64,000 nt of DNA from Scytonematopsis contorta HA4267-MV1 (GCA_019359035.1 JAHHIC010000084.1:186001-250000), one strand, 5' to 3'; numbered from the stretch's first letter, positions 23,798-32,836 are shown. Numbers and translations: made by a program. The notes: generated by a model from the sequence alone, not told the origin.

Positions 23798-25150
23798 TCA
23801 TTCCCTTAAATTTTGCCATCTAGCGATACTGCGGTTGACCGACTGTGAATTTATGTCACCAGTAAAACAAATGCGTTTTAATCTTTCGCAAGCAACAAGG
23901 ACTTCCCCATATCCAATAAACTGAGCAATCACAAAACTATTGGGATTTGTATAAACATGGAGTAAGTAATTTACAATCCCCTCAACACCGTCAATATTTA
24001 TTGGTGTTTGTGGTTTAGGTATTGATTCGCGAGAAAAAATCCCTACATACAAATTACCAATAATTAATTCATATTGAAAAGGCATCTGCTGACACTTACA
24101 AAAATTGTAAACTGTTCCCATCGAGCGCAATACAGCCACAATTCGTGCTTTATCCACTAAATAGTCATGTTCCCAATATTCAGAAGGGCTTCCTATTGCT
24201 AAATCAGCATTTGCTGGTAATAGATTGATAAATTCTTTACTAGTTGTATCACCACAGTAAACTAAATGCCTACCTAAATACCATTTTTCTCCCTTTTTCA
24301 TTACAGTAGGTGTCAAAGAGTCACAAAATTCTGAACTAGAAGAAGCTTGTGTTTTCTTAAGAACTAACTTAGCTTCCCGTTGAGCAATAGCACTTTCCAA
24401 AGCTTTCATTTGTAACTCTTGTTGCTTAGCTCGAAACTCTATAGCTATTTGAGCTTGTTCTTCTGCTTCTTGTTGCAGTCCCTTTGCTTGGGCTAATTGC
24501 GAAGCATGTTCTGCTTTTTGTGCGCTTACACGTTCCTTGCTACCAACCCTTGCGATTTTCACCAATTCAGTAGTACTTTCGGCAAGAGGTGTATCCTTAA
24601 TTAATTCTTGAATTGCTGGGGTAATATCTTTCGCAATTTGTTTACCTAACTGAAAACTTCTCTCGCTATATCCCACCTCCTTAGCCAACTCTTGAGTCGT
24701 TTTGGGAGGTCGCGTAACCATTTCACCACCGTTACCATTATTATTAGGACAACTGTGATTACGACTACTGTGACCATTACGAGTATATTGATTATCCCCT
24801 GCTTTTGCCCTGAGTCCTAAATTATCTAGAAGTTGTTCTCGCTCTAACCAAAGCTGGGAGCGCTCCAGAGGTTTTAGCTCATTACGAATTAAATTTTCAT
24901 CAATTTCTGCTAATCGAGCATGGTGAGCAGTTAAATAATTAACAATATTACAGTTAATTTTTTCCAGTCCTAATTGCTTAAATGCTGTCAAACGATGTAG
25001 TCCAGCAATTAAGTTAAAATCACCATCTATTGTAATAGGGTTCAATAACCCTGAAGTCTCAATCGACTCCATCAACTTGTCAACTTTATCTTGCTTAATT
25101 TTCCGACGGTTAAGACCAATTTTGATTCGCTCTATGGGGACTAGAGGCAT
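23798..25150 (-). CDS. ParB-like nuclease-domain protein fused to a degenerate DNA methyltransferase
   Basis: A 450-residue protein. Residues 1-95 are a ParB N-terminal (ParB/Srx) domain: 'IKIGLNRRKIKQDKVDKLMESIETSGLLNPI', then 'LIAGLHRLTAFKQLGLEKI' with the GxHR box, and 'ENLIRNELKPLERS'. Residues 140-200 contain a helix-turn-helix ('TQELAKEVGYSERSFQLGKQI'). Residues 205-255 are a coiled coil. Residues 270-450 match the framework of adenine/cytosine DNA methyltransferases ('YLGRHLVYCGDTT', and a C-terminal 'ACERLKRICFTGDI'), but the catalytic DPPY is replaced by GSPS and the SAM-binding DPFxGSGTT by QFIGYGEVL. It probably binds DNA or CTP-like ligands rather than methylating. It lies between hglE and the exporter genes, transcribed divergently from the latter. 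Confidence 0.75.
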   Translation of the reverse strand: MPLVPIERIKIGLNRRKIKQDKVDKLMESIETSGLLNPITIDGDFNLIAGLHRLTAFKQLGLEKINCNIVNYLTAHHARLAEIDENLIRNELKPLERSQLWLEREQLLDNLGLRAKAGDNQYTRNGHSSRNHSCPNNNGNGGEMVTRPPKTTQELAKEVGYSERSFQLGKQIAKDITPAIQELIKDTPLAESTTELVKIARVGSKERVSAQKAEHASQLAQAKGLQQEAEEQAQIAIEFRAKQQELQMKALESAIAQREAKLVLKKTQASSSSEFCDSLTPTVMKKGEKWYLGRHLVYCGDTTSKEFINLLPANADLAIGSPSEYWEHDYLVDKARIVAVLRSMGTVYNFCKCQQMPFQYELIIGNLYVGIFSRESIPKPQTPINIDGVEGIVNYLLHVYTNPNSFVIAQFIGYGEVLVACERLKRICFTGDINSQSVNRSIARWQNLRE

Positions 25151-25890
25151 AAATACTACTTAGGGGTGTGGTCAATTCAAATAAAGAAGCGAAAAAAGGA
25201 AGAGGGAAGAAGCTGAAATAGTTATTATATAAGTCTGTATACAGTGCTAAGACGCTTTAATCCCAAAAATGTTTCCTTAATATCAATCCGTTTTATTTCA
25301 AAAAAGTGTAGTCGATACCCACGGTAACTTATTCAAAATAAAATCGCAAAAAATGTAAGTTCCTATTCAGAATGTTTATTGGTTAAATGCTAGGGTGTAT
25401 TTGCCAACTAAGTAAGATAAATTCATCATGAAATTTAAATTTTAAAATTAAGGGATTCATAGTCATAATTAATTGTTTATTTTAATTGTATGATAAGTAA
25501 CTTTTATAAAATTGTCATAAGTCCATTGGTTGACAAAGTGAAAAATTATTGCCATACTTTAGACACAATTAAATTACTAAGTTTGATTGGTTATTAGATT
25601 GGTTATTTGTATAGGCGAAGATTTTGTATTGCATTTCACAAGTTAATCACAAGTCACTATAATAATTTCAAAAAACTTGTATAAATAGAGTTAAGTAGCT
25701 GTTACACTACAATATTCTCAGCTACTTTACCTACAAAACCTGAAGTTTGAAAACATAAAATGAAAGATATAGCTTGAATGAAGAAGGAAAAGTAAGCCAG
25801 GAATTTAAACCTATAAAAAAGAGAAAATACCTACTAATCCCTTCTTCCTTCTTCCCTCTTCCTTCATTAAAACAATATTGGAATGAAAAT
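25151..25890. other. Divergent intergenic region upstream of the hgdB-like gene
   Basis: About 740 A+T-rich bases between the ParB-like gene and the exporter operon. It must contain promoters for both. A 39-codon in-frame extension of the exporter gene (from 25774) crosses a TCCCTTCTTCCTTC-type low-complexity stretch and is not believed. No convincing NtcA or other operator was identified. Confidence 0.4.
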
Positions 25891-27087
25891 ATGGCACTGA
25901 ATAACGAAAGCCGATTACTTAGAAACTCTGTCAGTCGGAGGGGAATAGTTTTATTAGTAGCAATAGGTTTTGGTACCGGATTAGTATGGCTTTTGAACTC
26001 TAAGCAATCTATACCTTTTGCTCAAAAAAAAATACAGAATCCCCCAAAAACAGCTCCTGCAAGAACAGCTGTCACTGCTTTAGGACGTTTAGTTCCAGAG
26101 GGTGAAGTAACTAGATTATCTGCACCCCATTCTATCAACGGTGTGCGTGTAGAAAGATTACTAGTGAAAGAAGGAGACCAGGTAAAAGCGGGACAAGTAA
26201 TGGCATACCTAGAAGATTACAACCGCGCTACATCAGCATACCAACAAGCAAAAGATAAATTACAAATAGCTGAAGCACAACTCGCACAAGTAAAATCTGG
26301 AGCTAGGAGCGGAGATATTGAAGCACAAAAAGCAGCTGTATCTCGTTTACAGTCACAGTTAAAAAGTCAAATAGCATCATCCCAAGCAGATGTTAGCCGT
26401 ATACAAGCACAATTAGAGAACGCTGAAACCGATAACGGTCGCTATCAAAAATTATTTAGAGAAGGAGCGGTATCAGCAGCAGTCGCAGATAGTAAGCGTT
26501 TGCAAGCAGATACCATACGGAAACAGCTTGATGCTGCAAAAGCAAGCCTTAAGGGAATAACTAGCACTGTCAACGACCAACAAAGAGAAGCAAAAGCCAG
26601 ACTAGAAAGTATCAGTGAAGTACGTGATGTAGATGTCAAATTAGCAAAATCCCAAGTTCAAAGTGCAATGACAGCTATTACTCAAGCGAAAGCCGACCTA
26701 GAATTAACTTATATTAAATCTCCAATAAGTGGAGAAGTGTTGAAAATTTTCGCTAAAAACGGTGAAGTTATTGCCACTTCTGGATTTGCAGAAATAGGTA
26801 AAACATCACATATGTCTGTACTAGCAGAAGTGTATCAAACTGATGTACAAAAAGTACGTAAAGGACAGAAAGCGACAATAAGAAGTACAGCATTTCCTGG
26901 AGAAATAAAAGGAACCGTAAGTGAAATTGGTTCACAAGTGGACAAACAAAGAATATTTACCTTTAATCCAGCAGCAGACACAGACCGTAGAGTCGTTGAG
27001 GTAAAAATTCGTATAGACAACCCAAAAGATAGTCAACGAGTACAATCTTTAACTAACTTACAAGTAGATGTAGCAATTCGTATCTAA
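25891..27087 (+). CDS. hgdB: DevB/HgdB-like periplasmic adaptor (membrane fusion protein)
   Basis: A 398-residue HlyD-type adaptor from ATG 25891. Residues 12-35 form a membrane anchor (GIVLLVAIGFGTGLVWLL). A biotinyl-lipoyl segment ('APHSINGVRVERLLVKEGDQV') at about 75-105 precedes a long coiled-coil hairpin (105-270, rich in AQLAQVK and KRLQADTIRKQL), followed by the second lipoyl half ('IKSPISGEVLKIFAKNGEV') and the beta-barrel. It would bridge an inner-membrane ABC permease to TolC. Next to a DevC-like permease and an HgdA-like epimerase it matches the HgdB-HgdC-HgdA arrangement known in Anabaena sp. PCC 7120 for heterocyst glycolipid layer formation. DevB itself is a close relative, so the exact orthologue is inferred from context. 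Confidence 0.8.
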   Translation: MALNNESRLLRNSVSRRGIVLLVAIGFGTGLVWLLNSKQSIPFAQKKIQNPPKTAPARTAVTALGRLVPEGEVTRLSAPHSINGVRVERLLVKEGDQVKAGQVMAYLEDYNRATSAYQQAKDKLQIAEAQLAQVKSGARSGDIEAQKAAVSRLQSQLKSQIASSQADVSRIQAQLENAETDNGRYQKLFREGAVSAAVADSKRLQADTIRKQLDAAKASLKGITSTVNDQQREAKARLESISEVRDVDVKLAKSQVQSAMTAITQAKADLELTYIKSPISGEVLKIFAKNGEVIATSGFAEIGKTSHMSVLAEVYQTDVQKVRKGQKATIRSTAFPGEIKGTVSEIGSQVDKQRIFTFNPAADTDRRVVEVKIRIDNPKDSQRVQSLTNLQVDVAIRI

Positions 27088-27092
27088 CGTGA

Positions 27093-27147
27093 GGTAATGG
27101 GTAATGGGTAATGGGTAATTGGTAATGGGTAATGGGTAATGGGTAAT
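27093..27147. repeat. Heptanucleotide array GGTAATG
   Basis: Eight GGTAATG/GGTAATT heptamers directly after the hgdB stop codon. They are roughly complementary to the CAATTAC heptamers 50 bp downstream. Confidence 0.85.
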
Positions 27148-27195
27148 AGCTATCAAGAAATATTTATTAATAAATAAATAAATAAATACTTTTTC

Positions 27196-27350
27196 AATCA
27201 CAAATCACCAATCACCAATTACCAATCACCAATTACCAATTACCAATTACCAATTACCAATTACCAATCACCAATTACCAATTACCAATTACCAATTACC
27301 AATTACCAATTACCAATTACCAATTACCAATTACCAATTACCAATTACCA
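27196..27350. repeat. Heptanucleotide array CCAATTA, about 21 units
   Basis: CAATCAC units shade into CCAATTA units up to seven bases before the hgdC ATG at 27358. It is an STRR-type array and fills the hgdB-hgdC spacer. Confidence 0.9.
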
Positions 27351-27357
27351 TTAAAAA

Positions 27358-28536
27358 ATGAAATTCAAGATTCCTTTAGCATGGCTACAGCTAGCTCAGC
27401 AAAGAGGTCGTTTTTTGATAGCTATAGCTGGGATGGCTTTTATTGTACTTTTAATGTTTATGCAATTGGGTTTCCAAGATGCTCTATATTCTAGTGCAAC
27501 ATCTGTACACCAACGTTTACGAGGAGACATATTTTTAGTTAGTAATCAATATCAAGCTTTGACTTCAAGTCAATACTTTCCTCGATATCGCTTATTCCAA
27601 ACATTAGGAATTAATGGTGTTGATTCTGTTAGTCCTTTGTATCTACAATTTGCTAAATTTAAAAACCCTATAACTAGGGAGAAATTTCCTATATACGTTA
27701 TTGGTTTTGAGCCAGGAAGGTCAGTAATCAATTTAGCAGAAGTTGAGCAAAATATAGATAAACTTAAAATATCAGACATGGCATTGTTTGATAGAGATTC
27801 CCGTTCATTTTTCGGACCTATCGCAAAGAATTTCAAAGAAGGAGAAAACGAGCCAATAGTAGAAGTATTTCCCTTCAATGATTTAATAGGTTACCGAGTA
27901 AGAATAGGCGGTTTATTTAGTATTGGACCATCATTTGGGGTTGACGGAAATTTGCTAGTAAGCGACTCGACCTTTATGAGAATTTTTCCAAATAGTCGCC
28001 CATCAGATATGATAGATTTAGGAGCTATTAATCTTAAACCAGGAGCAGACCCAGAGCAAGTTTTAAATAGTCTCAAAGCAAGTTTTTCTAATGATATAAA
28101 AGTATTTACTAAAAAACAATTTATTGAATATGAGAAAAATTATTGGTCTCAAAGAACACCTATTGGTTTTATTCTGCAATTGATGCTGACAATGGGAGCT
28201 ATTGTAGGGGTCGTAATTGTATATCAAATCCTTTACAGTAATATTTCTAGCCAATTTATTGCCTACGCAACCTTGAAAGCGATTGGTTACGAAAATATGT
28301 ATTTGTTAAATGTTGTATTTCAACAAGCATTAATCTTAGCAATTTTAGGTTTTATACCTGGATTTGCATTGTCTTTAGGATTATATAAATTTGCGGGAGA
28401 AGCCACTAACTTACCAATAGTTATGACTTTAATAAATGCATTACTAGTCTTAGTTGCAACTGTTTGTATGTGCCTGATATCAGGTGCATTAGCAATTAAG
28501 AAACTTCGTGCAGCAGACCCAGCAGATATTTTTTAA
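27358..28536 (+). CDS. hgdC: DevC/HgdC-like ABC exporter permease
   Basis: A 392-residue inner-membrane permease of the MacB/DevC type. Membrane segments are at residues 18-38 (FLIAIAGMAFIVLLMFMQLGF), about 268-292, 315-343 and 355-380, with a large periplasmic domain between the first two. The opening 'IPLAWLQLAQQRGRFLIAIAG' and 'QLGFQDALY' are typical of cyanobacterial DevC proteins. It pairs with the adaptor encoded upstream. No ATP-binding subunit (DevA-like) gene follows, as in the hgdBC arrangement, where DevA or another ATPase would be shared in trans. The start lies immediately after a heptamer array, leaving little room for a ribosome site. Confidence 0.85.
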   Translation: MKFKIPLAWLQLAQQRGRFLIAIAGMAFIVLLMFMQLGFQDALYSSATSVHQRLRGDIFLVSNQYQALTSSQYFPRYRLFQTLGINGVDSVSPLYLQFAKFKNPITREKFPIYVIGFEPGRSVINLAEVEQNIDKLKISDMALFDRDSRSFFGPIAKNFKEGENEPIVEVFPFNDLIGYRVRIGGLFSIGPSFGVDGNLLVSDSTFMRIFPNSRPSDMIDLGAINLKPGADPEQVLNSLKASFSNDIKVFTKKQFIEYEKNYWSQRTPIGFILQLMLTMGAIVGVVIVYQILYSNISSQFIAYATLKAIGYENMYLLNVVFQQALILAILGFIPGFALSLGLYKFAGEATNLPIVMTLINALLVLVATVCMCLISGALAIKKLRAADPADIF

Positions 28537-28549
28537 TTTTGTTGATTGA

Positions 28550-28640
28550 TGACTGCTGACTGTTGACTGATGACTGCTGACTGCTGACTGTTGACTGATG
28601 ACTGATGACTGCTGACTGATGACTGCTGACTGATGACTGT
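28550..28640. repeat. Heptanucleotide array TGACTGN, 13 units
   Basis: Thirteen consecutive heptamers TGACTG followed by A, C or T, uninterrupted, between hgdC and the epimerase gene. Confidence 0.9.
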
Positions 28641-28678
28641 TAACCGTCAACCGTCAACTATTAACCACTAACAAACTT

Positions 28679-29683
28679 ATGAACCTACAAAACAAGACTC
28701 TTCTTATTACCGCTATCGAGGAATTTATCGGATTGCGTGCAGCAGAACTCGCGATAGCAAAAGGGATGAAAGTTCGTGGACTACAAAGCTCTACTGACAA
28801 AGCATCTCCAGCACATAAATTAGGTGTTGAAGTGATTGTCGGTGATGTCACCGATAAAGCTATCGCTGAAAAAATATGTCAGGGAGTAGATATCGTTTTA
28901 CATACAGCCCAAGTTGCTAAAGAAGCAGGTTCTATAGATGAGTTTCGTCATATTAATGTAGATGGAACTGTTAATATTGCGACTGCTGCTAAAAATGCGG
29001 GTGTTAAAACATTTGTTCACCTTTCTAGTGTTTTAGTTTACGGTTTTAATTATCCTAATCATGTTACTGAGGAGGGAGCAGTAAATAGTGAAAATAATCC
29101 TTACTGTCAGTCAAAAATTGAAGCTGAAACTGCTGTTTTAGAAATTAACTCACCACCTGATTTTGGTGTAATTATCATTCGTGCAGGTGATGTGTACGGA
29201 CCAGGGAGTGTTCCTTGGATAGTTAGACCTTTACTATTGATGAATCAAAAATTGTTTGCCTATGCTGATGAGGGTAATGCAATTATTAACCATCTGTATG
29301 TTGATAATCTTATCAACGCTATTTTTCTTGCAATGGAGAAAGAAACTTATGGTGAAGCTTTTAATATTACCGATGGTAAAGAGACTTCTTCTAAAGAGTA
29401 CTTTACTTTGTTAGCGGAAACAGCAAAATTACCGTTACCATTTGCGCTTCCTAAAGATGAAATCAAATTGTTTATTACACTACGCGCTCAGGGTCAGAAG
29501 CTGTTTAGAAAAAAAGTTGACATTTTGCCTGAAGCGGTCGATTTTATGAATCGTCCCGGAGCTTATTCTATCGCTAAAGCTAAAAGTATCTTGGGTTATG
29601 AACCTGATATTAGCTTAGAAGATGGCTTAAAACTAACACAAGAATGGGTGCAAAAAACCGACCTGAAAAAGTTTGTTCAATAG
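28679..29683 (+). CDS. hgdA: HgdA-like NAD-dependent epimerase/dehydratase family protein
   Basis: A 334-residue extended SDR protein. The Rossmann opening that should read TGxxGxxG is altered to TAIEEFIG, so two of the three Gly are missing. Downstream landmarks are intact: 'VEVIVGDVTD', 'VDIVLHTAQVA', 'HLSSVLVYG', the catalytic YxxxK in 'NPYCQSKIEAE', and 'IRAGDVYGPG'. In Anabaena sp. PCC 7120 HgdA is described as a UDP-galactose 4-epimerase needed for normal heterocyst glycolipid composition and lies beside hgdB and hgdC, which fits this layout. Substrate here is inferred from that context. Confidence 0.75.
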   Translation: MNLQNKTLLITAIEEFIGLRAAELAIAKGMKVRGLQSSTDKASPAHKLGVEVIVGDVTDKAIAEKICQGVDIVLHTAQVAKEAGSIDEFRHINVDGTVNIATAAKNAGVKTFVHLSSVLVYGFNYPNHVTEEGAVNSENNPYCQSKIEAETAVLEINSPPDFGVIIIRAGDVYGPGSVPWIVRPLLLMNQKLFAYADEGNAIINHLYVDNLINAIFLAMEKETYGEAFNITDGKETSSKEYFTLLAETAKLPLPFALPKDEIKLFITLRAQGQKLFRKKVDILPEAVDFMNRPGAYSIAKAKSILGYEPDISLEDGLKLTQEWVQKTDLKKFVQ

Positions 29684-29712
29684 TCCATAGAATCTCTGAA
29701 CCATTCTTTATT

Positions 29713-30699
29713 ATGAACAATAGTCACCCAAGGTTAAGCATCGGGTTACCTGTCTACAATGGGGAAAAATTTCTTGCTGAATCTTTGAATTCAATTTTAG
29801 CTCAAAGCTTTGAAAATTTTGAGCTAATTATATCAGATAATGCTTCCACAGACCAGACGGAGGAAATCTGTAAAACATACGCAGCCAAAGATAAACGAAT
29901 TCGTTACTATCGCAATGAACGTAATATTGGCTGCGCTTGTAATTTTAATCGTGTTTTTCAATTATCTTCAGGTGAATATTTTAAATGGGCTGCATACGAT
30001 GATTTACATGACCCAAATTTTTTGAAAAAATGTATAGATATACTAGACGAAAATTCTAATATTATTCTTTGTCATACCAAGACAAGTTTTATTGACGAAG
30101 AAGGGAATTTTCTTAGTAACTACGATATCAATCTCAAAACAGACTTACCAAAATCTCACCAACGTTTTTATGAATTATTGAGCAAACATTTTTGCTATCA
30201 ATGTTACGGTATCATCCGTTCTAGTGCTTTGAAGATGATACCAGGGATGGGTAGTTATGGAGCCGCAGACGCAATTTTAGTGTTAAGACTAGGATTGCTT
30301 GGAAGATTTTACGAAATCCCCGAATACCTATTTTTCGCTAGAAGTCATGCACAACAATCATTAAGCATGTTCTTCCCTCATTATATGTCATTTAATCAAA
30401 ATAATCCCAGACACTCATGGAAAATGTTGCCTGATTTTTATGCTTATGCTGTGTGGTTTGATTCGTCTAACCAGGGTAAAATTTTGTTTCCTCATTGGCG
30501 AATATTTTGGGAATATTTGCGCTCTATATGGATGGGGAAAATGAATGTATATGAGCAGTTATATTGCTGCTTCAGCATTATAAATAAGCTCAAAGGTACA
30601 GAATATCTTTTGTTAAAAGATTTACTAAGAGCAGCTAAGTTGTACTGGAAAAAAGTGCCGAAATTATCAATCTCTATCAAAGTAGAGATAGTCCACTAA
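29713..30699 (+). CDS. Family 2 glycosyltransferase
   Basis: A 328-residue glycosyltransferase with a GT-A fold. The start at 29713 gives 'RLSIGLPVYNGEKFLAESL', the normal opening; an upstream in-frame extension overlaps the previous gene and is rejected. 'IISDNASTDQTEEIC' and 'AAYDDLHDP' provide the nucleotide-sugar binding Asp and the DxD-like motif. There is no membrane segment. It follows the epimerase by 30 bp on the same strand and is likely co-transcribed. A role in sugar transfer to the glycolipid aglycone or envelope polysaccharide is plausible but not provable from sequence. Confidence 0.8.
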   Translation: MNNSHPRLSIGLPVYNGEKFLAESLNSILAQSFENFELIISDNASTDQTEEICKTYAAKDKRIRYYRNERNIGCACNFNRVFQLSSGEYFKWAAYDDLHDPNFLKKCIDILDENSNIILCHTKTSFIDEEGNFLSNYDINLKTDLPKSHQRFYELLSKHFCYQCYGIIRSSALKMIPGMGSYGAADAILVLRLGLLGRFYEIPEYLFFARSHAQQSLSMFFPHYMSFNQNNPRHSWKMLPDFYAYAVWFDSSNQGKILFPHWRIFWEYLRSIWMGKMNVYEQLYCCFSIINKLKGTEYLLLKDLLRAAKLYWKKVPKLSISIKVEIVH

Positions 30700-30705
30700 T
30701 AGATT

Positions 30706-30767
30706 TGTAGTTGGGCTTTAGCCCTAAATCTTATATATTAATGGCGCTAAAGCACTACTACGAACCT
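30706..30767. repeat. MITE-like palindrome, single copy
   Basis: GTAGTTGGGCTTTAGCCC at the left and GGCGCTAAAGCACTACTACG at the right form an imperfect inverted repeat. It is the same family as 2869-2998. Confidence 0.7.
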
Positions 30768-30795
30768 ATACAACTCAATCATCAAATATAAAACA

Positions 30796-31263
30796 ATGTT
30801 CAAAATACCAAAAGTTATTCACTTACTGTTCGCGACTTTAACTAGTATTAGTTTGATTCAAACAGCTAATGCTCAGGAAACTACATCCTTGACTGTAATC
30901 GTTAATGGAATACGTCACCAAAAAGGTGAAATTTGCTTCCGAGTTTTCGCTGATGCAAACGGATTTCCGTCAGGTGATACTGATGGAGTAGCAAGTGGCT
31001 GTACTAAAGTTTCTGGTAGTTCTGCCAAAAAACAGTTTTCTGGTTTAAAACCGGGGAGGTATGCTGTGGCTGTAATTGATGACCAAAATGGAGACTACAA
31101 ATTAGATACAGACTTCTTTGGAATTCCACAAGAAGGTTTTGGTATATCTAATAATCCAAGAATGTCAATTTCAAGTGGTTCACCAAGTTTTAGTCAAGCA
31201 AGTTTTCCAGTGATAAAAAACACACAAATTAAAATTAATATGAAATATTCTTTAGACTCGTAA
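30796..31263 (+). CDS. Secreted DUF2141 protein
   Basis: A 155-residue protein with a signal peptide (residues 1-26, cleaved after ANA|QE). The mature part is DUF2141: 'GEICFRVFADANGFPSGD', 'FSGLKPGRYAVAVIDDQNGD', and 'DTDFFGIPQEGFGISN' are the family hallmarks. These small beta-sandwich proteins are exported and have unknown function; in cyanobacteria they are often next to glycosyltransferases, as here. Envelope location is inferred. Confidence 0.82.
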   Translation: MFKIPKVIHLLFATLTSISLIQTANAQETTSLTVIVNGIRHQKGEICFRVFADANGFPSGDTDGVASGCTKVSGSSAKKQFSGLKPGRYAVAVIDDQNGDYKLDTDFFGIPQEGFGISNNPRMSISSGSPSFSQASFPVIKNTQIKINMKYSLDS

Positions 31264-31394
31264 ACAAACTAAAACCTAAAAGTCATAATTTGAAAGATAA
31301 TTTTCTTTATGGCTGTAGATTACCCTCCTACAATTGAAAATTGATTTTTGCATATACCTAAACTCCTCAAAATCAATTGTAGAGGTAATCCAGA

Positions 31395-32561
31395 ATGAAA
31401 CAGTTAGCAATATTGCTGTCTGAAATTTTATTTTCTTGGTTAGCAATTCAGCTATTTTTGGCAATAATCTTCTTGTCTCAGTTGCGGGAAACCCCTAAAA
31501 GATTATTGCCAGACGGACAGTTACCTAAAACTGCTATAATTTTGTCTTTACTAGGAGACTACCGAGGTAGCAACCCTTGTTTATTTAATAGTTTGCAGTC
31601 ACTATTAAACCAAAATTACCCGCGCTATGATTTAAAAATAATCGTCGATAATGTTGACGATTCTACTTGGAAAATTGCGAACGACACTATCAAAGAACTA
31701 AAAGCTAATCATGCTCAAATTAGTTCTTTAAAATGGCGGAATAATAATTGTAGCCTTAAATGTAGTTCTCTTGTACAAACTGTCTCAGAATTAGATATTA
31801 CATATCAAGTTGTAGCATTGGTAAATGCTGATACGGTATTTCATCCTGATTGGTTACGAGAATTAGTAAATCCTCTAATTCATCCGAAAGTTGGTGCAAC
31901 AACAGGTATTCCTTGGTATATACCAAACGGTAGATATTGGGGTACTTTGGTAAGATATTTATGGAACATCCCGGTAGTTGTGCAGATGTGTTTGTATCGC
32001 ATTCCCTGGAATGGAACTTTAGCCATTAAAAGAGAATTATTTTTTCAAGCAGGATTGTTAGAAAAATGGGGTAAATCTTACGCTGAAGATATTTTGATTC
32101 ATGACGTTCTGAAAAAACATGGTTTACAAGTCAAGTTTGTACCTTCATTAATCATGCTCAATCGCGAAGAATGTCGTTTACCGAATTTAATCTACTGGTT
32201 GAGGCATCAATTTTTCGCATTTAGGCTTTATCATCCTCAATGGTGGGCTGTAGTTATTGGTTCATTTTTTAGTATAGTTTTACCTAATGCTTTGCTGCTA
32301 CTATCTATTTGCATGTTGTTTACAAAACAATGGCAGGTGGCTGTAATCTTTTTGAGTGCTTATTGTTTCTATATGTTGGGGTTAGTCTTATTAGCTGTGT
32401 TGCTGGAACTCAACCTACAGAAAATATTAGTCCGACGTGGTGAAAAAACTACGAAGTTGACATTTTTTACCTTGATGAAAATATTTATTGGTGTAGCATT
32501 AACACAGCATACTTCTGGGTTAGCAATGATATCCTCTTGGTGGATATCTAAAGTTCGTTAA
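31395..32561 (+). CDS. Membrane glycosyltransferase, family 2 (cellulose-synthase-like)
   Basis: A 388-residue integral membrane GT2. One membrane segment at residues 8-30 precedes the catalytic domain, which has 'AIILSLLGDYRG', a nucleotide-binding Asp near 'KIIVDNVDDS', the metal-binding 'VNADTVFHPDW', and an acceptor ED in 'SYAEDILIHDVL' followed by the 'RHQFFAFRLYHP' near-QxxRW. Two or three membrane segments follow (residues 290-345 and 360-382). It ends the plus-strand run that begins with hgdB. It resembles ceramide-glucosyltransferase-like (HpnI-like) enzymes, a reasonable fit for glycosylating a long-chain alcohol, but this is inference. Confidence 0.8.
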   Translation: MKQLAILLSEILFSWLAIQLFLAIIFLSQLRETPKRLLPDGQLPKTAIILSLLGDYRGSNPCLFNSLQSLLNQNYPRYDLKIIVDNVDDSTWKIANDTIKELKANHAQISSLKWRNNNCSLKCSSLVQTVSELDITYQVVALVNADTVFHPDWLRELVNPLIHPKVGATTGIPWYIPNGRYWGTLVRYLWNIPVVVQMCLYRIPWNGTLAIKRELFFQAGLLEKWGKSYAEDILIHDVLKKHGLQVKFVPSLIMLNREECRLPNLIYWLRHQFFAFRLYHPQWWAVVIGSFFSIVLPNALLLLSICMLFTKQWQVAVIFLSAYCFYMLGLVLLAVLLELNLQKILVRRGEKTTKLTFFTLMKIFIGVALTQHTSGLAMISSWWISKVR

Positions 32562-32655
32562 TTCTGCTTCCCCACTTTCCACTCCTCGCTGGTAAAGTTC
32601 TGCGTAAACTTCCTCTACTAGGTTCCGTCTCAATACTGCTCGGTTAAGAGTATTT

Positions 32656-32780
32656 GTAGGTTGGGTTGAGGCTTTGCGAAACCCAACAAATCCTTGTAAA
32701 TGTTGGGTTTAGCGCTCCGCTCCACTTCGTGAACGCAAAGGCATGACGAAGCGTCACGCTGCACGAACAACCCAACCTAC
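32656..32780. repeat. MITE-like element with GTAGGTTGGGTTG termini
   Basis: GTAGGTTGGGTTG at the left is matched by CAACCCAACCTAC at the right (13-bp perfect terminal inverted repeat) across 125 bp. A sister copy is at 36933-37040. It sits in the gap between two convergent genes. Confidence 0.8.
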
Positions 32781-32836
32781 GTATTATCTCATTTTTAAGC
32801 AAAACCTCCGCAGTACTGGGAGCAATAAACAATAGC

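Noticed and set aside
25774-25890. N-terminal 39-residue extension of the HgdB-like adaptor
   Set aside because: Comes from a TTCCCTCTTCC low-complexity stretch; the ATG at 25891 precedes a normal membrane anchor.
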